This document shows positions 21,651 to 34,500 of a DNA stretch of 64,000 bases, one piece after another (within the stretch, counting starts at the first letter, position 1; every line of letters begins with the position of its first letter). The notes under the pieces were generated by a model that worked only from the letters and a program-made list of their open reading frames with translations, did not search any database and had not been told where the DNA came from. Source of the stretch: Pelecanus crispus (lineage: Eukaryota; Chordata; Aves; Pelecaniformes; Pelecanidae); the NCBI RefSeq assembly GCF_030463565.1, contig NC_134649.1:31831044-31895043 (forward strand), read 5' to 3'. The position numbers were made by a program, and so were the translations under genes.

Positions 21651-22018
21651 ATAGAATCATCGAATGGTTTGGTTTGGAAGGCACCTTAAAGATCATCTAG
21701 TTCCAGCCCCCGTGGGACACCTTCCACTAGACGAGGTTGCTCAAAGCCCCATCCAACCTGGCTTTAAACACTGCCAGGGAGGGGACATCCACAACTTCTC
21801 TGGGCAACCTGTTCCAGTGCCTCACTACCCTCACAGTAAAGAGTTTCTTCCTAATATCTAATCTAAATCTACCCTCTTTCAGTTTAAAACCAGTACTCCC
21901 TTGTCCTATTACTACATGCCCTGATAAAGAGTCCCTCCTCATCTTTTTTGTAGGCCCCCCTTTAAGTACTGGAAGGCTGCTCTAAGGTCTGCCTGGAGCC
22001 TTCTCTTCTCTGGGCTAG
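21651..22018 (-). mobile_element. CR1 LINE fragment, second copy (minus strand)
   Basis: It carries the CR1 3' signature (catagaatcatcgaatggtttgg on the plus strand, read as two parts) and a minus frame with [14 protein letters not shown] and [12 protein letters not shown]. It is strongly 5'-truncated and inserted inside the ND4 relic: ND4 sequence resumes at about 22019 with caatcactacaggctaacg, the complement of the ND4 VSLQWL codons. Confidence 0.85.
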
Positions 22019-22400
22019 TCAACCAATCACTACAGGCTAACGGGGCAAGGGCAGCATATTAAAAGTGAGCAGCATAGTTAATTGGGCTTGGTAGATCTGT
22101 GGGGATTACAGCTGGTGGTGGTGTTGGGAGGTTTAAGTTACGTAAATTGCGGAAGCTGTGTGCTTGTGGTGAGGCTGCTGTGTGGGCTGGACCTTTGCTG
22201 GCTCTGCAGTCAGAGAAGACAAGTCTGTGTAGAGCTACTGGAGTGGATGAAAGGGGTTCAGCTTCAGGTGTTAGTCTGAGAACAATGAAATGTGTGCTGT
22301 CAGGGTGGAGGTGAAGCCAGGTTATTTTGGTGGAAAAATGTAATGCAATACTGCTGTGAGCAAATGCTGAATAGAAGCAGAAGTGTAGTAGAACTACTAT
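22019..22400 (-). pseudogene. mitochondrial ND4L and ND4 start relic
   Basis: The minus strand at 22361-22395 reads CTACACTTCTGCTTCTATTC and then AGCATTTGC, close to the ND4L start coding HFSFYSAF. At 22121-22141 it reads CGTAACTTAAACCTCC, the ND4L end (HNLNLLQ). ND4 start follows. Stops interrupt both genes. Confidence 0.75.
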
Positions 22401-22420
22401 TCCAAATTTGTTTTTAATTT

Positions 22421-24221
22421 ATGTGGGATTGATAGTAAAGCCTGTGAAAAGGGAGAAGTGGTATGTGAATTGTCTCATAATAGGAAAGAGAAGACCTGTA
22501 GCTAGGACCTCCTGGCATTGGGCTGTAATGCAGTGCGTGTGTGTATCCTTCTGAACACTGTCTCTCTCTGTCCATGGTTTGTTAAGAAGACTCTACAAGT
22601 AGAGGCATATTTATGCAAAGGTGTAGAGGGCTGAATCTTTATCGGCTAGGTTATAGTCCTTTCTAGAGGTTTAATTTCTCCTCTTATCAGCTTTATAATG
22701 AAATTCATACTGAGTCGCACAAGTCATATATTGAAACTGTGCTGAAGCTGTCTTATTTAGATAAGGAGAGGTATTTGAATGGGGTATTTAGATTTCAATC
22801 TGACTCATGTGGCCTTAGCTTAAATAAAGTATTTGACATGCATGGAAAAATTGTTCTGTTGGTTTCAACAGAAACTGGAAGATTTTTTTTTAACTCTTGT
22901 TTAAAGCTGAGAGCTTAACATGTTTTGTTGTGTCAAATATGCTTTTTATTTCCTATGCTTGGTTAATAAATGTTTTTTCAGCTGAATAAAAAAAATATTT
23001 GCTTAACTAAGATTTGGTAAGTTGGGCTAGGAATAGTCTCAAAGGGTCTGATTTATACAGATCTTTTTCAGGTGTCAGGCGAATGCTTTAGCTAAGTCAC
23101 ATTTTGATATTTTAGATGCACTTTGAAGTACCTTGTACAGTTCATCTCAGTATTTGTATGTGGTATGTAGTTAATGAAAAGGGGGGCTTGGTAGTCTGTG
23201 TACACCCCAGAGCCAGCTTACTATATTTCACTGCTAAATGGGTTTTTTTGACAAGTTTCACAAATTTTTTTTGTTGGTTTTTCAAGACAAGACGGGAAAA
23301 ATGGGTTACTTTTTCTTTCTCCTGCACCTTGACATGGTTTATTAGTGGCAATGGAAGAAAATGCACATTTTGGAGATTACACGCATGTAGAAGTCACTGT
23401 AGCTCTTAATTCCCAAATCCTGTGTGTTCCTACATGTCTTAATTACTGTTCTTTCACATCCGTTATTTTAAAATGATTGGTATTTAAATCCTTAAAATTG
23501 AGAACTTAAATCACTGCTAAAATGTCATGCTATTACAATAAAAAAAGTGAAATAAGCCATCACTCATCAAATAGCAATCTACGCAGTGAGGTACATATTG
23601 GAGGAACTAATCACCAATTCAGTAGTCTTTGAAAGCATTGTTTCAAAACTGTGTATTAAAGCTTGTGATAGACAAGCAGGTGTCTCAGACTGCTGTTGCA
23701 TGTGTCATATAAATCTACCTAAATTATTAGACTAGCTGGTCGATATGCCTGATGCTTGCTTTAAGAAGTTGATATTAAATAAAATAGTGTACTCAGCTAA
23801 GAGAATAATGTGGAAGCTGTTCCCTCACCACACATAATAGCCACAAGATCCTTTTGGTTGCCCCCCATTTTCCTCACTCACACAAAAGTGGGAAGCGATA
23901 GCTGTTTCTGCGTACCTCGTGAATGTTTGGAGCAGCCTGAGGATAACCCTGTCTGGAGGACAGCAATGAACATACAGCTGTACCATTTTAATATCAGGTA
24001 TTAATCTTTAATTTCACATCACAGCAGTCGAGTGAATGGGTAAGGGAAAGAAACCCAAAACAAACGGCAGATATTTACATCTAAAATTCACACCACTTAT
24101 TTGTTGGTTCTGGAAACATGCTATCACAATATATACAATGAAGTACCTTTAGGACACTTGTACAAATTATTTTTTTCCTTTTAAATTTGATTTCCATTAT
24201 AGATAAGATAGCTGTTTTCAT
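22421..24221. other. MANF-DOCK3 intergenic, right part
   Basis: A COX3-like stretch (minus-strand reading LRQFTYHF, near 22465) is the only candidate feature. The rest is AT-rich and without a recognised element. Confidence 0.45.
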
Positions 24222-24227
24222 TTTATT
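24222..24227 (-). terminator. candidate distal DOCK3 poly(A) signal AATAAA
   Basis: TTTATT on the plus strand gives AATAAA on the DOCK3 strand, about 3.8 kb after the stop. Nearer hexamers exist at 25436-25441 and 26232-26237. The choice of site is a guess. Confidence 0.35.
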
Positions 24228-27200
24228 TTAAACATGAATACACAAAAGAGAAGTGATTAGAGGTTTTTGCCTTTTTTAAATAAGCACAGAATGCCAGAGG
24301 TTAAAAACACATTTACAGGGCAGAATACCAGTCAGACATCACAATCTATACATTTTTTGCTCAATTTCCTGTACAAATACACAGCATTCAAATGGGGATA
24401 TTTACAAAGAAGCATGATCAGAGGAAATTTTAAATATCACATAATTTGTTTCCCAAAGGCTCTTGCTCTCTCCAGCCTCCCCAGTTTTGGCTGATTCTCC
24501 CACAGAAGGAATATGCAATATCCCTTACCTAAAAAAGGGGTAAGTAAGCTAAAAAGCAAACAGAGGAAAAGACAGAAAAGAATCTTAGTCTTGCACACAG
24601 TAATAAAACCAACCCAACCACTGGGAAAAAAACCCCACCCTGTAGGATTCAGAGAAATTGTTTTAATTGCTTTTCTTCTACTACTGTAGTTCCTTCTCAA
24701 TTTTGTTTCAGATGGGGCCAGCAGGTACACTGACGATGGAGAGATTTGTAGCAGAATTCCACCAATTTTCTCAGGAATGCACATGCTATTTTGTTACGCA
24801 AAGAAAACCCAATGAAGGCAAGTACATATTAAGTTTGAATTAGAGTTAAGTATAGAATGACAAGGTCCTGTTTAAAACATCCTGCTGCTGTGGTTTATAC
24901 AAGGAATCTTCAAATCCTGCTGGGCAAGTGCAACAACTGCTGTTGCTTCCACCTACTCCAGGACTGAGCTTGATGTTGGAGTTGTACTATGCTATAAGAC
25001 ACCCCACCCTACAGAGAAGTATTAGTTCCAAGAAGCATTAGTTCCAACATTCAGAAAATCTTAATAGTCTTTCTATCTTCTGCTCCCTTTAAGGCAAGCG
25101 CTGAAAAGGGAGACAATACTTGGTAGATATCAGAACAGTAACAGAAATTTAACTCCAGAGAGGCTTAAATTTGGTAGATTCAGCAATTTATTCCATTCTT
25201 CTCTGTGTGGACCTGCCATAAACTGGGTATTTGTATACATCATCTGATTGATCTTCAAGCCTTTACAAATACATAGTAACGTCAGACTCCCAAAATGGAC
25301 TCACTGCTGTTGTACAGTGTCTCTAATCAAAGCAGGATGATACGTTTTGAGAGACTGATTAGAGCTCCAGTGGGCAGGTCTTCCAGCTGACTGGGACTTA
25401 CTCCCATGTTTGTTGCATTCTTGTTTTTGCAAAGTTTTATTTGCAAGACCTGCTGTTTCTTGCATTAAGGAAGCTCAGTAAGTCACTACTTCTACCACTT
25501 TTAATCTTCCTGCCAAAAAAAAGGGGGCAGGGGAGATGGAATTGAATACTTAGTTCTCTTAAAAACTTCACTTGAAGAATCTCAGTCAGATTGGAGAATA
25601 GCATATATGAAAATATTTCACTCATTTCTAAGGAATTACCTTGACTTACCTTTACCAAAAACATAATTTTGAGTTTTCATACATGTGTTCTACACCAGAG
25701 ATCCATCTTGGTTCATTAATAGTTAGTACTGTCCTAGTATTGGAAAACTCTCCTTCCTGCTAGAGATGAAATGTCCACTATAGGCCAGGTTTTATTACCA
25801 TTGTCTTAATTGTGAAGGATATAATGATTACAAGCAGCCTGTGTTAATAACAAAATAGAGGAAGCAAGAGAGATTTTGTTCCAGCCAAATAGGCCATTTA
25901 AGAAACAAATCCACAACTTAGTAGTTTTGCATGGGTTAGAGCTTGAGAAAGAAAAGAAACAAATCCTCTTAAAATCCCCTTCATACAACCACTGAGTCCA
26001 GACTTTGTACAGACAGACCATTTCTAGGAGAGTTCAGAAGCAATGTACTCTGCCCAGTCACTGTATTTAGAGGTAGTGCTAAAGGTGACCTGTAAAAGAC
26101 TCATAATACCCTTTTTTGCTTCTTTATGCTGTTTGTAGCATGAGAAACTGAGTGGTTAGGGCAAGAATTGAATATGAAAGTTGAGTGCTATTCCTGTTTC
26201 TGACACTAATTCATATGGTGGAGGTAAGTCTTTTATTTGAATGTGCTTCAGATTTTTCAGTGGTAAGAAAGAAGGTGGTCTGTTACCATCCTCTGGAGTG
26301 TGCTTTGCAATCTGCAGGCGGAAGGGGTTATAAGGGAAGGCTAAAATCTATGTGGGCATGGTAGGGGGTAGGAACATTGTTTATCTAAAAACATTAAATA
26401 TTTGATAACTCTCTTGATTGAATGTTTCTTGAAAAATACTGAGAATACGGATAAAAGATTTCTTACTGTTCTTTTCAAAGAACAGATCTTGACTATTAAC
26501 CACAGAATTTTTTCCTGGTTTGTCATGTACTGAACTAAGCAAATACTGATTAAAAGGCCTGTTTTGTGTTCACAGAGTTGTACTGTCTTCACCTCTGCAT
26601 AGTTCTGTTTCCTGGGTTTTTGTTTGTTTGTTTGTTTTAAAATGTTCTTCAGCCCTTTCTGGAGCTGGTAAATAAATAAATAAAAAAAACCGGGGTGGGG
26701 GGAAGGCTGTATTGCTGCCTGAAGGGGAAGAGAAATCAACCTTCCAGAAGAGCGAAGAAGAAGCTCTTAAAGCTTCTTTATACATTCTAAAGAAGCAAAA
26801 GAGGAAACAAACATTTCTTCTTTACAGGTTGCCTTTAAGGTCCCTGACTCTAGGGTGTACACTATATACTGGGCATTTCTTGAATCTTAGTGTTTTCTGT
26901 CTACTGTGAGAGATGGAGATTCTTTCTGCACACCAGCTGCAGTGAGTTTTTGGGAGGGACTGAGGACATTATGTTAACAGGGAATGAGTCTCAGCTCCTG
27001 GGTGATGGAAGTTGGTGAGAATTGTGATGTTCAGCCCTGAGGCAAGGATTGTTGGATATGATGCATTTAAGCCACCTTTTCTTTACTGGCTGGGTCATCA
27101 ACCAGCTGTGGCATGAGAAACTCAATTTGGTTGCATGGGGTTTTTTTTGTTTGTGGTTTGTTTTTTTTTTTTTTTTTAAACTGGAATAGAAATGCTGGTG

Positions 27201-28032
27201 TCAACAGCCCGCCCAAAGTTGGGCGTGGGAAAGGCCTACAATTAGGTTGCATCTCCAATGGCTACTAACCTCCTCTCATCCTGTAGCACAGATGAATAGT
27301 GTATGGTTCCAATGAGAAAGCAGGTTGGTTTAGCCAGTGAAAGCAAAATTTAAGAAATCAAACAGTACATAAAAAACAAAGGAGGCAGAGTTTGTTGGAA
27401 ATGATATCTTGGAAATCAGTGCATCAGCACTGGTTAGATTGCCTCAGCACCTCTGAACCAATGCAGGGAGATCACTGCACAGATATGTACAATCCTGCTC
27501 TCAAAAGAGCCAATTTCTTCTTAGAATTGCCATCTTTCCACTGCCTGCAGCTCATGCACCTTCCAGCCTGACAGTTCATAGAATCCCTGATTTCCGCAAT
27601 GCGCTTTCACTTCTGTACAGCAAAGAAATATGTCCCTAGTGCAACTGCTTCTACTCGTGTGCGTCTCAGAACTGGGAGGAAAGCAGTTTCAAAATCAACT
27701 TGCCATGTTCCCCCCTTTTTTCTCCCTCCACTTAAAATTGTATTTTTCAGCTTCTGCAAGTCTCTATGGCTTGTCTGCCATTTGATGTGGTTAAGAAACT
27801 GCAGAAGGAATAAACTGTCCACTGCACAGAAAGTTAAAAAACGTAACGGAAAGGTGTAAAAAGAAATTAAAAAGGAAAGCAGCAACCTCCCATGCTGGCC
27901 CAGTTGCTTTTGTGGGCTCCAGACATAAACTTGCGGCAGTAGAAAATCGGTTTGCTGTTCTCCGAGTCCTTATCTCTCTCCTTTGTAGTCAGACCTGGAA
28001 TGATGATGCAAGCTGCTTACCAGGAATTGTCC
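24228..28032 (-). other. probable DOCK3 3' UTR
   Basis: No coding frame was recognised between the DOCK3 stop and the distal poly(A) candidate. It has AT-rich and T-run stretches, and several AATAAA hexamers on the DOCK3 strand suggest alternative 3' ends. Confidence 0.45.
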
Positions 28033-28539
28033 CTACTGCTCGCTGATGCCATGCTCCCATGCTACCCTGGCCTGTTCTTCCTTTCCACCACTCACTGGTT
28101 GGGACACTTTACGATGCAATGGGCGGTGTTTGTCATCATCTTCCATTATCATCCCCTCCTCGTTCTCTATGTTTGGCAGCCGGGAATGGTAAGGTTTGGG
28201 GGGTAGAGCAGGAGGGTCCATGGTGTCCTGAGGAATGACTCCAGATGGAGCAGAGTGGCTTCGGCATGGCTGGGATTTGAGCGACTCTAGGACATCAGGC
28301 TCAGAGAGACTGTACCTGACAGGGAGGTAGGGTGTCTCTAGATCTTCATCAGTGTTCCAGGCCTGGCTGGGGACAGAATCCATGGTGTCTGTGCGAGGAG
28401 GCGGTTCAGAAGAATGTCCAAAATTACTCTCGCTCAAGGACGAGACGCCACTGCTGGCACTGCCGGATAAAGTGGAGTTACTTCCATCTAGACCAGACTG
28501 CGGACTGGTGGGTGATGCAGGGATAGGATGAAGAGGGGA
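28033..28539 (-). CDS. DOCK3: DOCK3 last coding exon
   Basis: The acceptor tccaaacag precedes TCC CCT CTT. The exon encodes 168 residues from [16 protein letters not shown] through [10 protein letters not shown] to AWEHGISEQ, then a stop at 28033-28035. It holds the proline-rich SH3-ligand segment and a dense run of serines ([18 protein letters not shown]). Confidence 0.95.
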   Translation of the reverse strand, partial: SPLHPIPASPTSPQSGLDGSNSTLSGSASSGVSSLSESNFGHSSEPPPRTDTMDSVPSQAWNTDEDLETPYLPVRYSLSEPDVLESLKSQPCRSHSAPSGVIPQDTMDPPALPPKPYHSRLPNIENEEGMIMEDDDKHRPLHRKVSQPVSGGKEEQARVAWEHGISEQ

Positions 28540-31500
28540 CTGTTTGGAGAAAAACAAAACCAGGTTAAAATTGACAAAGGAGGCAACACTGCATTTTGTG
28601 TGGTGTTCCACATTTCAGCTTTTGACAGTGATGTTAACAATGGTGCAGTTCCACTTGCGTTCAAAATGTCAATGACTATTGGTTTATATGTGCACTTCCC
28701 TGACTTGTATGGAAGTACCTCTTGTGGGCAGGCAAGAGCACTTAACAACACCAGAGCTGTTAAAGAAACAGTAGCTGAGGTGATAATCAGGGTGCCTGAA
28801 ACCACAGCATATGAAGCCAAGAAGGAAAGTGGAAGGGCCTACAACACATGTAAGTTATTTCTATAGAATTCAGCTCTGGAATAGGTTATGAGCTTTCAGT
28901 GGATTTTCTCATGTTAAAAATAGTGTTTCTGTATTCAAAAGCTGCTTGGTGGGAATGGAGGGTGGGGGGGTGTTCCTTCGGGAGCCTATTATTTTCCTTC
29001 TACATCCCTCTGCTCTCCTGCTGCTTCCTTTTTACCTTGCGCAACGTTCGTGCAGGCAGTGCCGGAGGAGCATCACTGAGCTGGTGATGGAAGGCATCAA
29101 AGTGCAGTGAGTAGTGTCCTGGAATGAGACAAGGATCAGAAATGCAGACTTGTGCTGCCTCGCTGCAGTGAAAGAGCTGGGGTTTTAGACTTTGTAATGC
29201 CAGGTAACAGCTCCAAATGCTGATCACTGCAATCTAGGGCTTCCTTTCTGATAGGTACTGTGGAGTGCATCTGTCACATCACAAAATGCTAACAAGAAGT
29301 TAAGTGCAGTGCAGTGATAGATGTCCACCCACCCCTGTCATCAAGGATCTCATGGCAAGGCAACAGGCTCATAAACAATGAACATTTGAAGTTTCATTTA
29401 ATAGCTTTGTAACCTTAAATTACCACTGAAGATGGTCGCTGGCAAGAAGCCAGGCCAAGCTTCAACACTCACGCACCTAATTCTAGTCCCAAAATACACG
29501 CAATCCCATATTACTGTAAGGACTGTAAAAGAATGTGAAGATTTTGGGAAAAGAAGAAAAAAATTGAAAACTTTGTCCAGTGCTAACCTAGCAGACCAGG
29601 AAAGACTTTGGGTTTTTGTTTCTGATTGTTTTTATAGGGGAAAAAAGGGCTAAGGTCAGCTTTCAGGTGGTCTAACTTTATCTGTGCATGACTGCAGGCA
29701 TTATGCAGCAGGCCTACTGGGCAATTCCTTACCATGGGGCAGGCTTCGGGGAGGTACTGGTGGGGCCAAGATGCTCCCAACGTGGGCAGACAGGAATGGC
29801 AGGGCCTCTCTGGTTCCGCTGTCTAGGCTCCAACTACTGGGTGCTGCTGGCACAGCTGAAGGATTGAAACAGATTTAACTTGGGTAACACAACAGGGAGT
29901 TTGTGGGGCCAGAAAGACTGGCTTTCCGGTGTGCTCTTTAGTAGTAAAGAGACAGATTCTAGGGACTTAGTGAATGGTAGGATTGAAGGCATACAAAGAC
30001 ATCAGTCTAGTCTACAGTGTGTTAAGTTTATAGGTTGCTTTGTTAAGGAAGCGGGAGTTAGGTGATCATAGTGTTAGTCTGCCCATCTCCCCTCCATGAC
30101 CCCCTCGGCTCATTCCTAGCAAATCTGAAGAGCAGTAGAACTGCTCAGGTTTTTTTTGCAAACCTGTGAGTAAGTAAAAGTGAAATCTCACTGATGGAAC
30201 AGCAGCTAGATCTCAGTTGTGAGCTGTTCCGCTTGGTGGTAAATGATGACAGAGCAGAAGGGGATGTGTGGCAGAACCCTCATGAAACACAGGATGGCCT
30301 GTTGCTGCACAACAGTGGCTAAGTGAAGACCGAATAAAAGACATGAAGACAATTACACCTCAGTCTGTTACAAAAGAAATCATGACTTCAAAACCCCAAC
30401 TTACTAATCTACAGAGTTGATTAAATATTTTATGACCAAAATTTTTTAAGACAGCAGTTTGGACTCCTTGTATTATAAAGTCACCTGAAGAGATCAAGTC
30501 TTTGTTGATCAGGAAGGATAGAGAGAATATGATCTTCGTGGCTTTTTTGTTTTTTTATAGAAATAAAAGCTTCTGCTTTCTAACATGAACATTTTTCAAG
30601 ATCTTGAGAATTCTGTCAACCTTAAACATTATTAAAATGCACCTTCCTTTCTTCCAAACACACTGCAAGACTTGATTCATTCTGAGAAGACAGGCATGGA
30701 ATAAGTGTATGTTTATTTAAAAACAAATAAGCAATTTCTTCAGATTAGCAAGGAAAACAAAGTAATTAAGAGAGCCTAGCAAAGAAAACTGAGAAAAAAA
30801 ATAGCTTTTTCCATCTTCAGTTTGGAAAATGGAAGCCTGGAGAAATAAACATGGGAGTTTGACATCTGAAGAGGATTTCTGCTTAATTAAAATGCCTGCA
30901 GCCATTTTTGGTGCATTTCTTTTCTAAAATGACTTTGAAAGGTTTCTTTAAGTTTTTTTTTTTTCTCCTTGCTCATGAGTTAGCCTGAACCCAGGCTCCC
31001 CAAGACCTAAAATTCCCTAAAGTAAAAAAAGATCGCAGAGTGACAGCTTCCTAAGACAGAACAAAAGCCATAAAAATATAAATGTTTTTTTAAAGAGACA
31101 CCCCCAAACTGAGAAAGGCGTACAAAGAAGATAGAAGAATCTTGACAGAGAACAAGTTCAAACCAAGGGATGCACCTCAACACAGGTAATGTGGCTTCAG
31201 ATGAATTTTCTGAGCACCCCTGCACCCACTTACCAGAGTGCTCCAATTTGCACTACTGCAGTTGGTGTCAAAAGGCTAAAACAGAGGGACAAGATGCATA
31301 ACAATGCCAGCCACACTAGTCTCTCCTGCAATATACCAGCATCAAGTGAAGAGGACAGAATAAAATCTGATCTGCTTGACCTGTACGATGATTGTTGTGC
31401 TTTTTTTGTTGTTGTTTTCTGGGGGTTTTGGGTTTTTCTTTATAAACACTGAGATGCAGTACAAGAATGTGAAGAAGAGAACATGGTACCCCAGTGCATA

Positions 31501-34500
31501 ATCCATTTATACATTCTCAGTGTTCCCTTATTCATGGCCTTTTGAGTATTTAGGACTGCCGGAAATCATCCTGAGGTCAGGTGATTTTTTGAGAGTGGCT
31601 GTTGCCTGCTAAACCCAGTGTTTTACCGAAAACGCTTCGGGGAAGAACCTGCCCAGGGAGCTCTTAGTGCTCTGTCCTAGCCTATCTCCCTCTCTCTCCA
31701 AAACAGTGTTCAGTGGCTCCGTGGCCAAGTTTAATTAGCAGGGACGCTGCATTTGAACCATTCTGCTCTGGGCGACTGATGTCATACTGCTGTCAATGAG
31801 AATTACTGAGCAGAGCTTCTGACATGGCAGGGAAGGGGGTGGGTAAATTCACGGGGCATGACTGTTAACAAAATCCAAGGCAGGCGGCATCCTGACTTAC
31901 AAAGAATGATGAGGGTTCAAGGGCTGCAAAAACCACCCATAACTGCATTTATGTTACCAACCTGGCTGAAGGGCTGGGATTCCCATCCCACCATCCCCTA
32001 AGAACAATTACTGAACATCGTATGTGTCTTTCATGGCTCCTTTGGGCCTCTGGAAGGGATTCCATCTTTGATCCCTTTCTGTTTGTGCTGTATACTACAC
32101 TCTTGCATAACATTGCCCACAAATACAAATTCAAGTATTTTTCCTAGACAGGTAATACAAATATTTATCTACCTTCCTTTTCAGATCTTTCTCCTGTCCC
32201 GTATAAAGATCTCACCACCTCTGTGATATGTTCAGTTCAAACTAACATGGCTAAGATGGAGCTCTTAATCCTTCATCCCCTAGTCTTAATTCTGTGTTGT
32301 CATCATTCGTATTGTCATCAAGTCATCATTCTGCCATTTACTCAGAACTGTACATTGGCTTTTGGTTTCAATCTGGACTGCTCTGTAAGGCTGTCATGTT
32401 GTTGAAGTAGTGTATTCTGATTTATTAGAAATTCTAAAATAAAATTTGGATTTTTTTCCAGAAAGATACAATTTAGTTCAGGCACAGCTACTGAAACAAA
32501 AATACTGATAAAAGTCTAATGGAGTGCATTATGTATGTCAGACTAGAGAATTGCCATGGTCTTTCCTGGCCTTAAAAAATCTTTTAAGATACTATTTTTC
32601 CTAGCCTTATACATGACTGTTCCTTGCTTAGGCAGCCTCCTTGTGTCAGATTTTGACTCATGAACTTTGCCCACTTCTGCTTTTTCAAAATGCTGCCTTT
32701 CAGATAATATTTTGAGCCCATCGCTTTGTCCATGGCACCCCTTTCGCAAACTCCTCATTTTCTGTTACACCAAACAAACTCACTCCTCCTCTTCTTTCAT
32801 GTTTTTTTCTGCAGGGGCTCTGCCTATTTTTTTTCAAAGCAGTGCGTTGAAAAAGCATACATCCATAATGATAAACTTAAATAAATATAAAACTACCCCA
32901 CAGAGGGATTACAAGAAATGTTAATATTTTGAACAACAAATGCACATTCAAGAAAGCAGTATATCTCATTATTTAAAAATACGATCCAAATCTTGCACTC
33001 TTCGGATAACTTCTCATTTGCTGCTTTGGAAGTTTTCCTTGATAAAGGCTGCAGGATTTGTTTCAATAACAAAATGCTAACCTCAGAAAGCTTTCTGAAA
33101 TAAAGAGGTTTGTGCAACTCCACCCTTCTGTGAATGATCTGAAATGACTATAGGTTGGCAGAAGGCCCAGTTAATTAAACTGTTAATTAAAAAAATGTGA
33201 GAGAATGCACTCTGCCAGGAAATGTAGAAGCCCATTCGTTACTTGCTGCAGCATGACCGTATTTTGGAAAGCATGCATGCTAACTAGGAAGGAGAGTACC
33301 TTTCTCAGCCACAGACAGGTTGGGATCACTGCAAGGTTTGCATGGTCCAATCATTTGCTGGATCAAGGCGCGCTGGAAATTTGGAGGCTAAGGGAGAAGA
33401 AAAGTTAGCACAGAAAAGTAAAAAAAAAAAAAAAAGTTATAGAACAGCTGGTGCAAACCCCTGGGGCTTTCTATTTGCTTTTTTTAAGCAAAGAAAGTTT
33501 TTTAACTAAAAAATTCATGGGAACCTTAGGCTGTGTCTACATTAGCAAGTACTGCAGTGCAATACTAGTGGATCTCCAGAGCGTAACAGTGCTGAGGACC
33601 CACAATTGATGTTGCTTGTGTTCTCTGGAGGAGTTATTTCAAACTAACTGTAGCCTAATCTCATGCCCATTATCAGCTCGAATGCATCATGTGCCCTCTG
33701 GAGCTTACCTTTTGCTTTGGTTTAATTTGAAAGAATTGAGTTTGCATGCTCCAAGACAGTTCTCTGAGTTGAACTGCAGTGTGATAAGTGGGCATGATCA
33801 GGCGATTCCCTTCAAAAGTGCTTGCAAGGGCCAGATTAAAATGCTTACATGTAGGCAACACTCTAAATTTTTCAATTTGTCCAGAGAAAGTAGTAGATAC
33901 AGGCACAGATTCTTTTGAGACCCTGTATCAGTATATTATTTCAGCCTCTCACGGTTTTTGATACGTCTGGAAATCACCATAAAGCTATTTAGAATCAACT
34001 TTGAGGCTAGACTGCAGGATGGCCACGGTTCTAGAAAAAATGAATAAATAAAATGGTATGACTACTTGCAGTGGACCAGGGCTCACAGGACAAAGTTGGG
34101 AAGTAAGAAGCATCCATGCTTACAGCATGTATCTGCAATTTTAACAGCCATTACAATTGACTTGACTATGAAAGTGGGTGGCTCTGTGGGGCTATTAATA
34201 TGAAAAGTTCTGGGTTGCCTCTGAAAATGATCCTATGTAAGTTGTTGTGCTTTCCAAAAATAAAAAGGGAAACTTTAAAGTGATCAAAAATAGTAAAGTC
34301 ACAGTTTCAGGTGGTTGAACTGACATAAAAGACATTAGATGTGCTACCTGTCCGTTTTCCATGATAGCTGCGGGATACATGGCGCTGCTAGGTCGGTCCC
34401 GATGGGTTGGCAGCAACATCATCATCTCCCGAGAGTGGCGGTACTTATCTGGTAGAGAGGGAGAGCCTGTAAACAAGTGAGAATAATCACGTACACGTGA

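Larger units (their letters stand above)
19817..22420 (-). pseudogene. NUMT: nuclear copy of mtDNA ND4L-ND4-tRNA His/Ser/Leu, broken by retroelements
   Basis: Outside the inserted LTR and CR1, the minus strand aligns by eye with avian mitochondrial DNA in the correct order: ND4L, ND4, tRNA-His, tRNA-Ser(AGY), tRNA-Leu(CUN). The minus strand is C/A-rich, as the mitochondrial sense strand is. The ND4 frame is broken by stops and shifts, so it is an old non-functional insert. Left and right ends are uncertain. A COX3-like stretch at about 22450-22540 may extend it, in which case ND3 and its tRNAs are missing. Confidence 0.8.
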
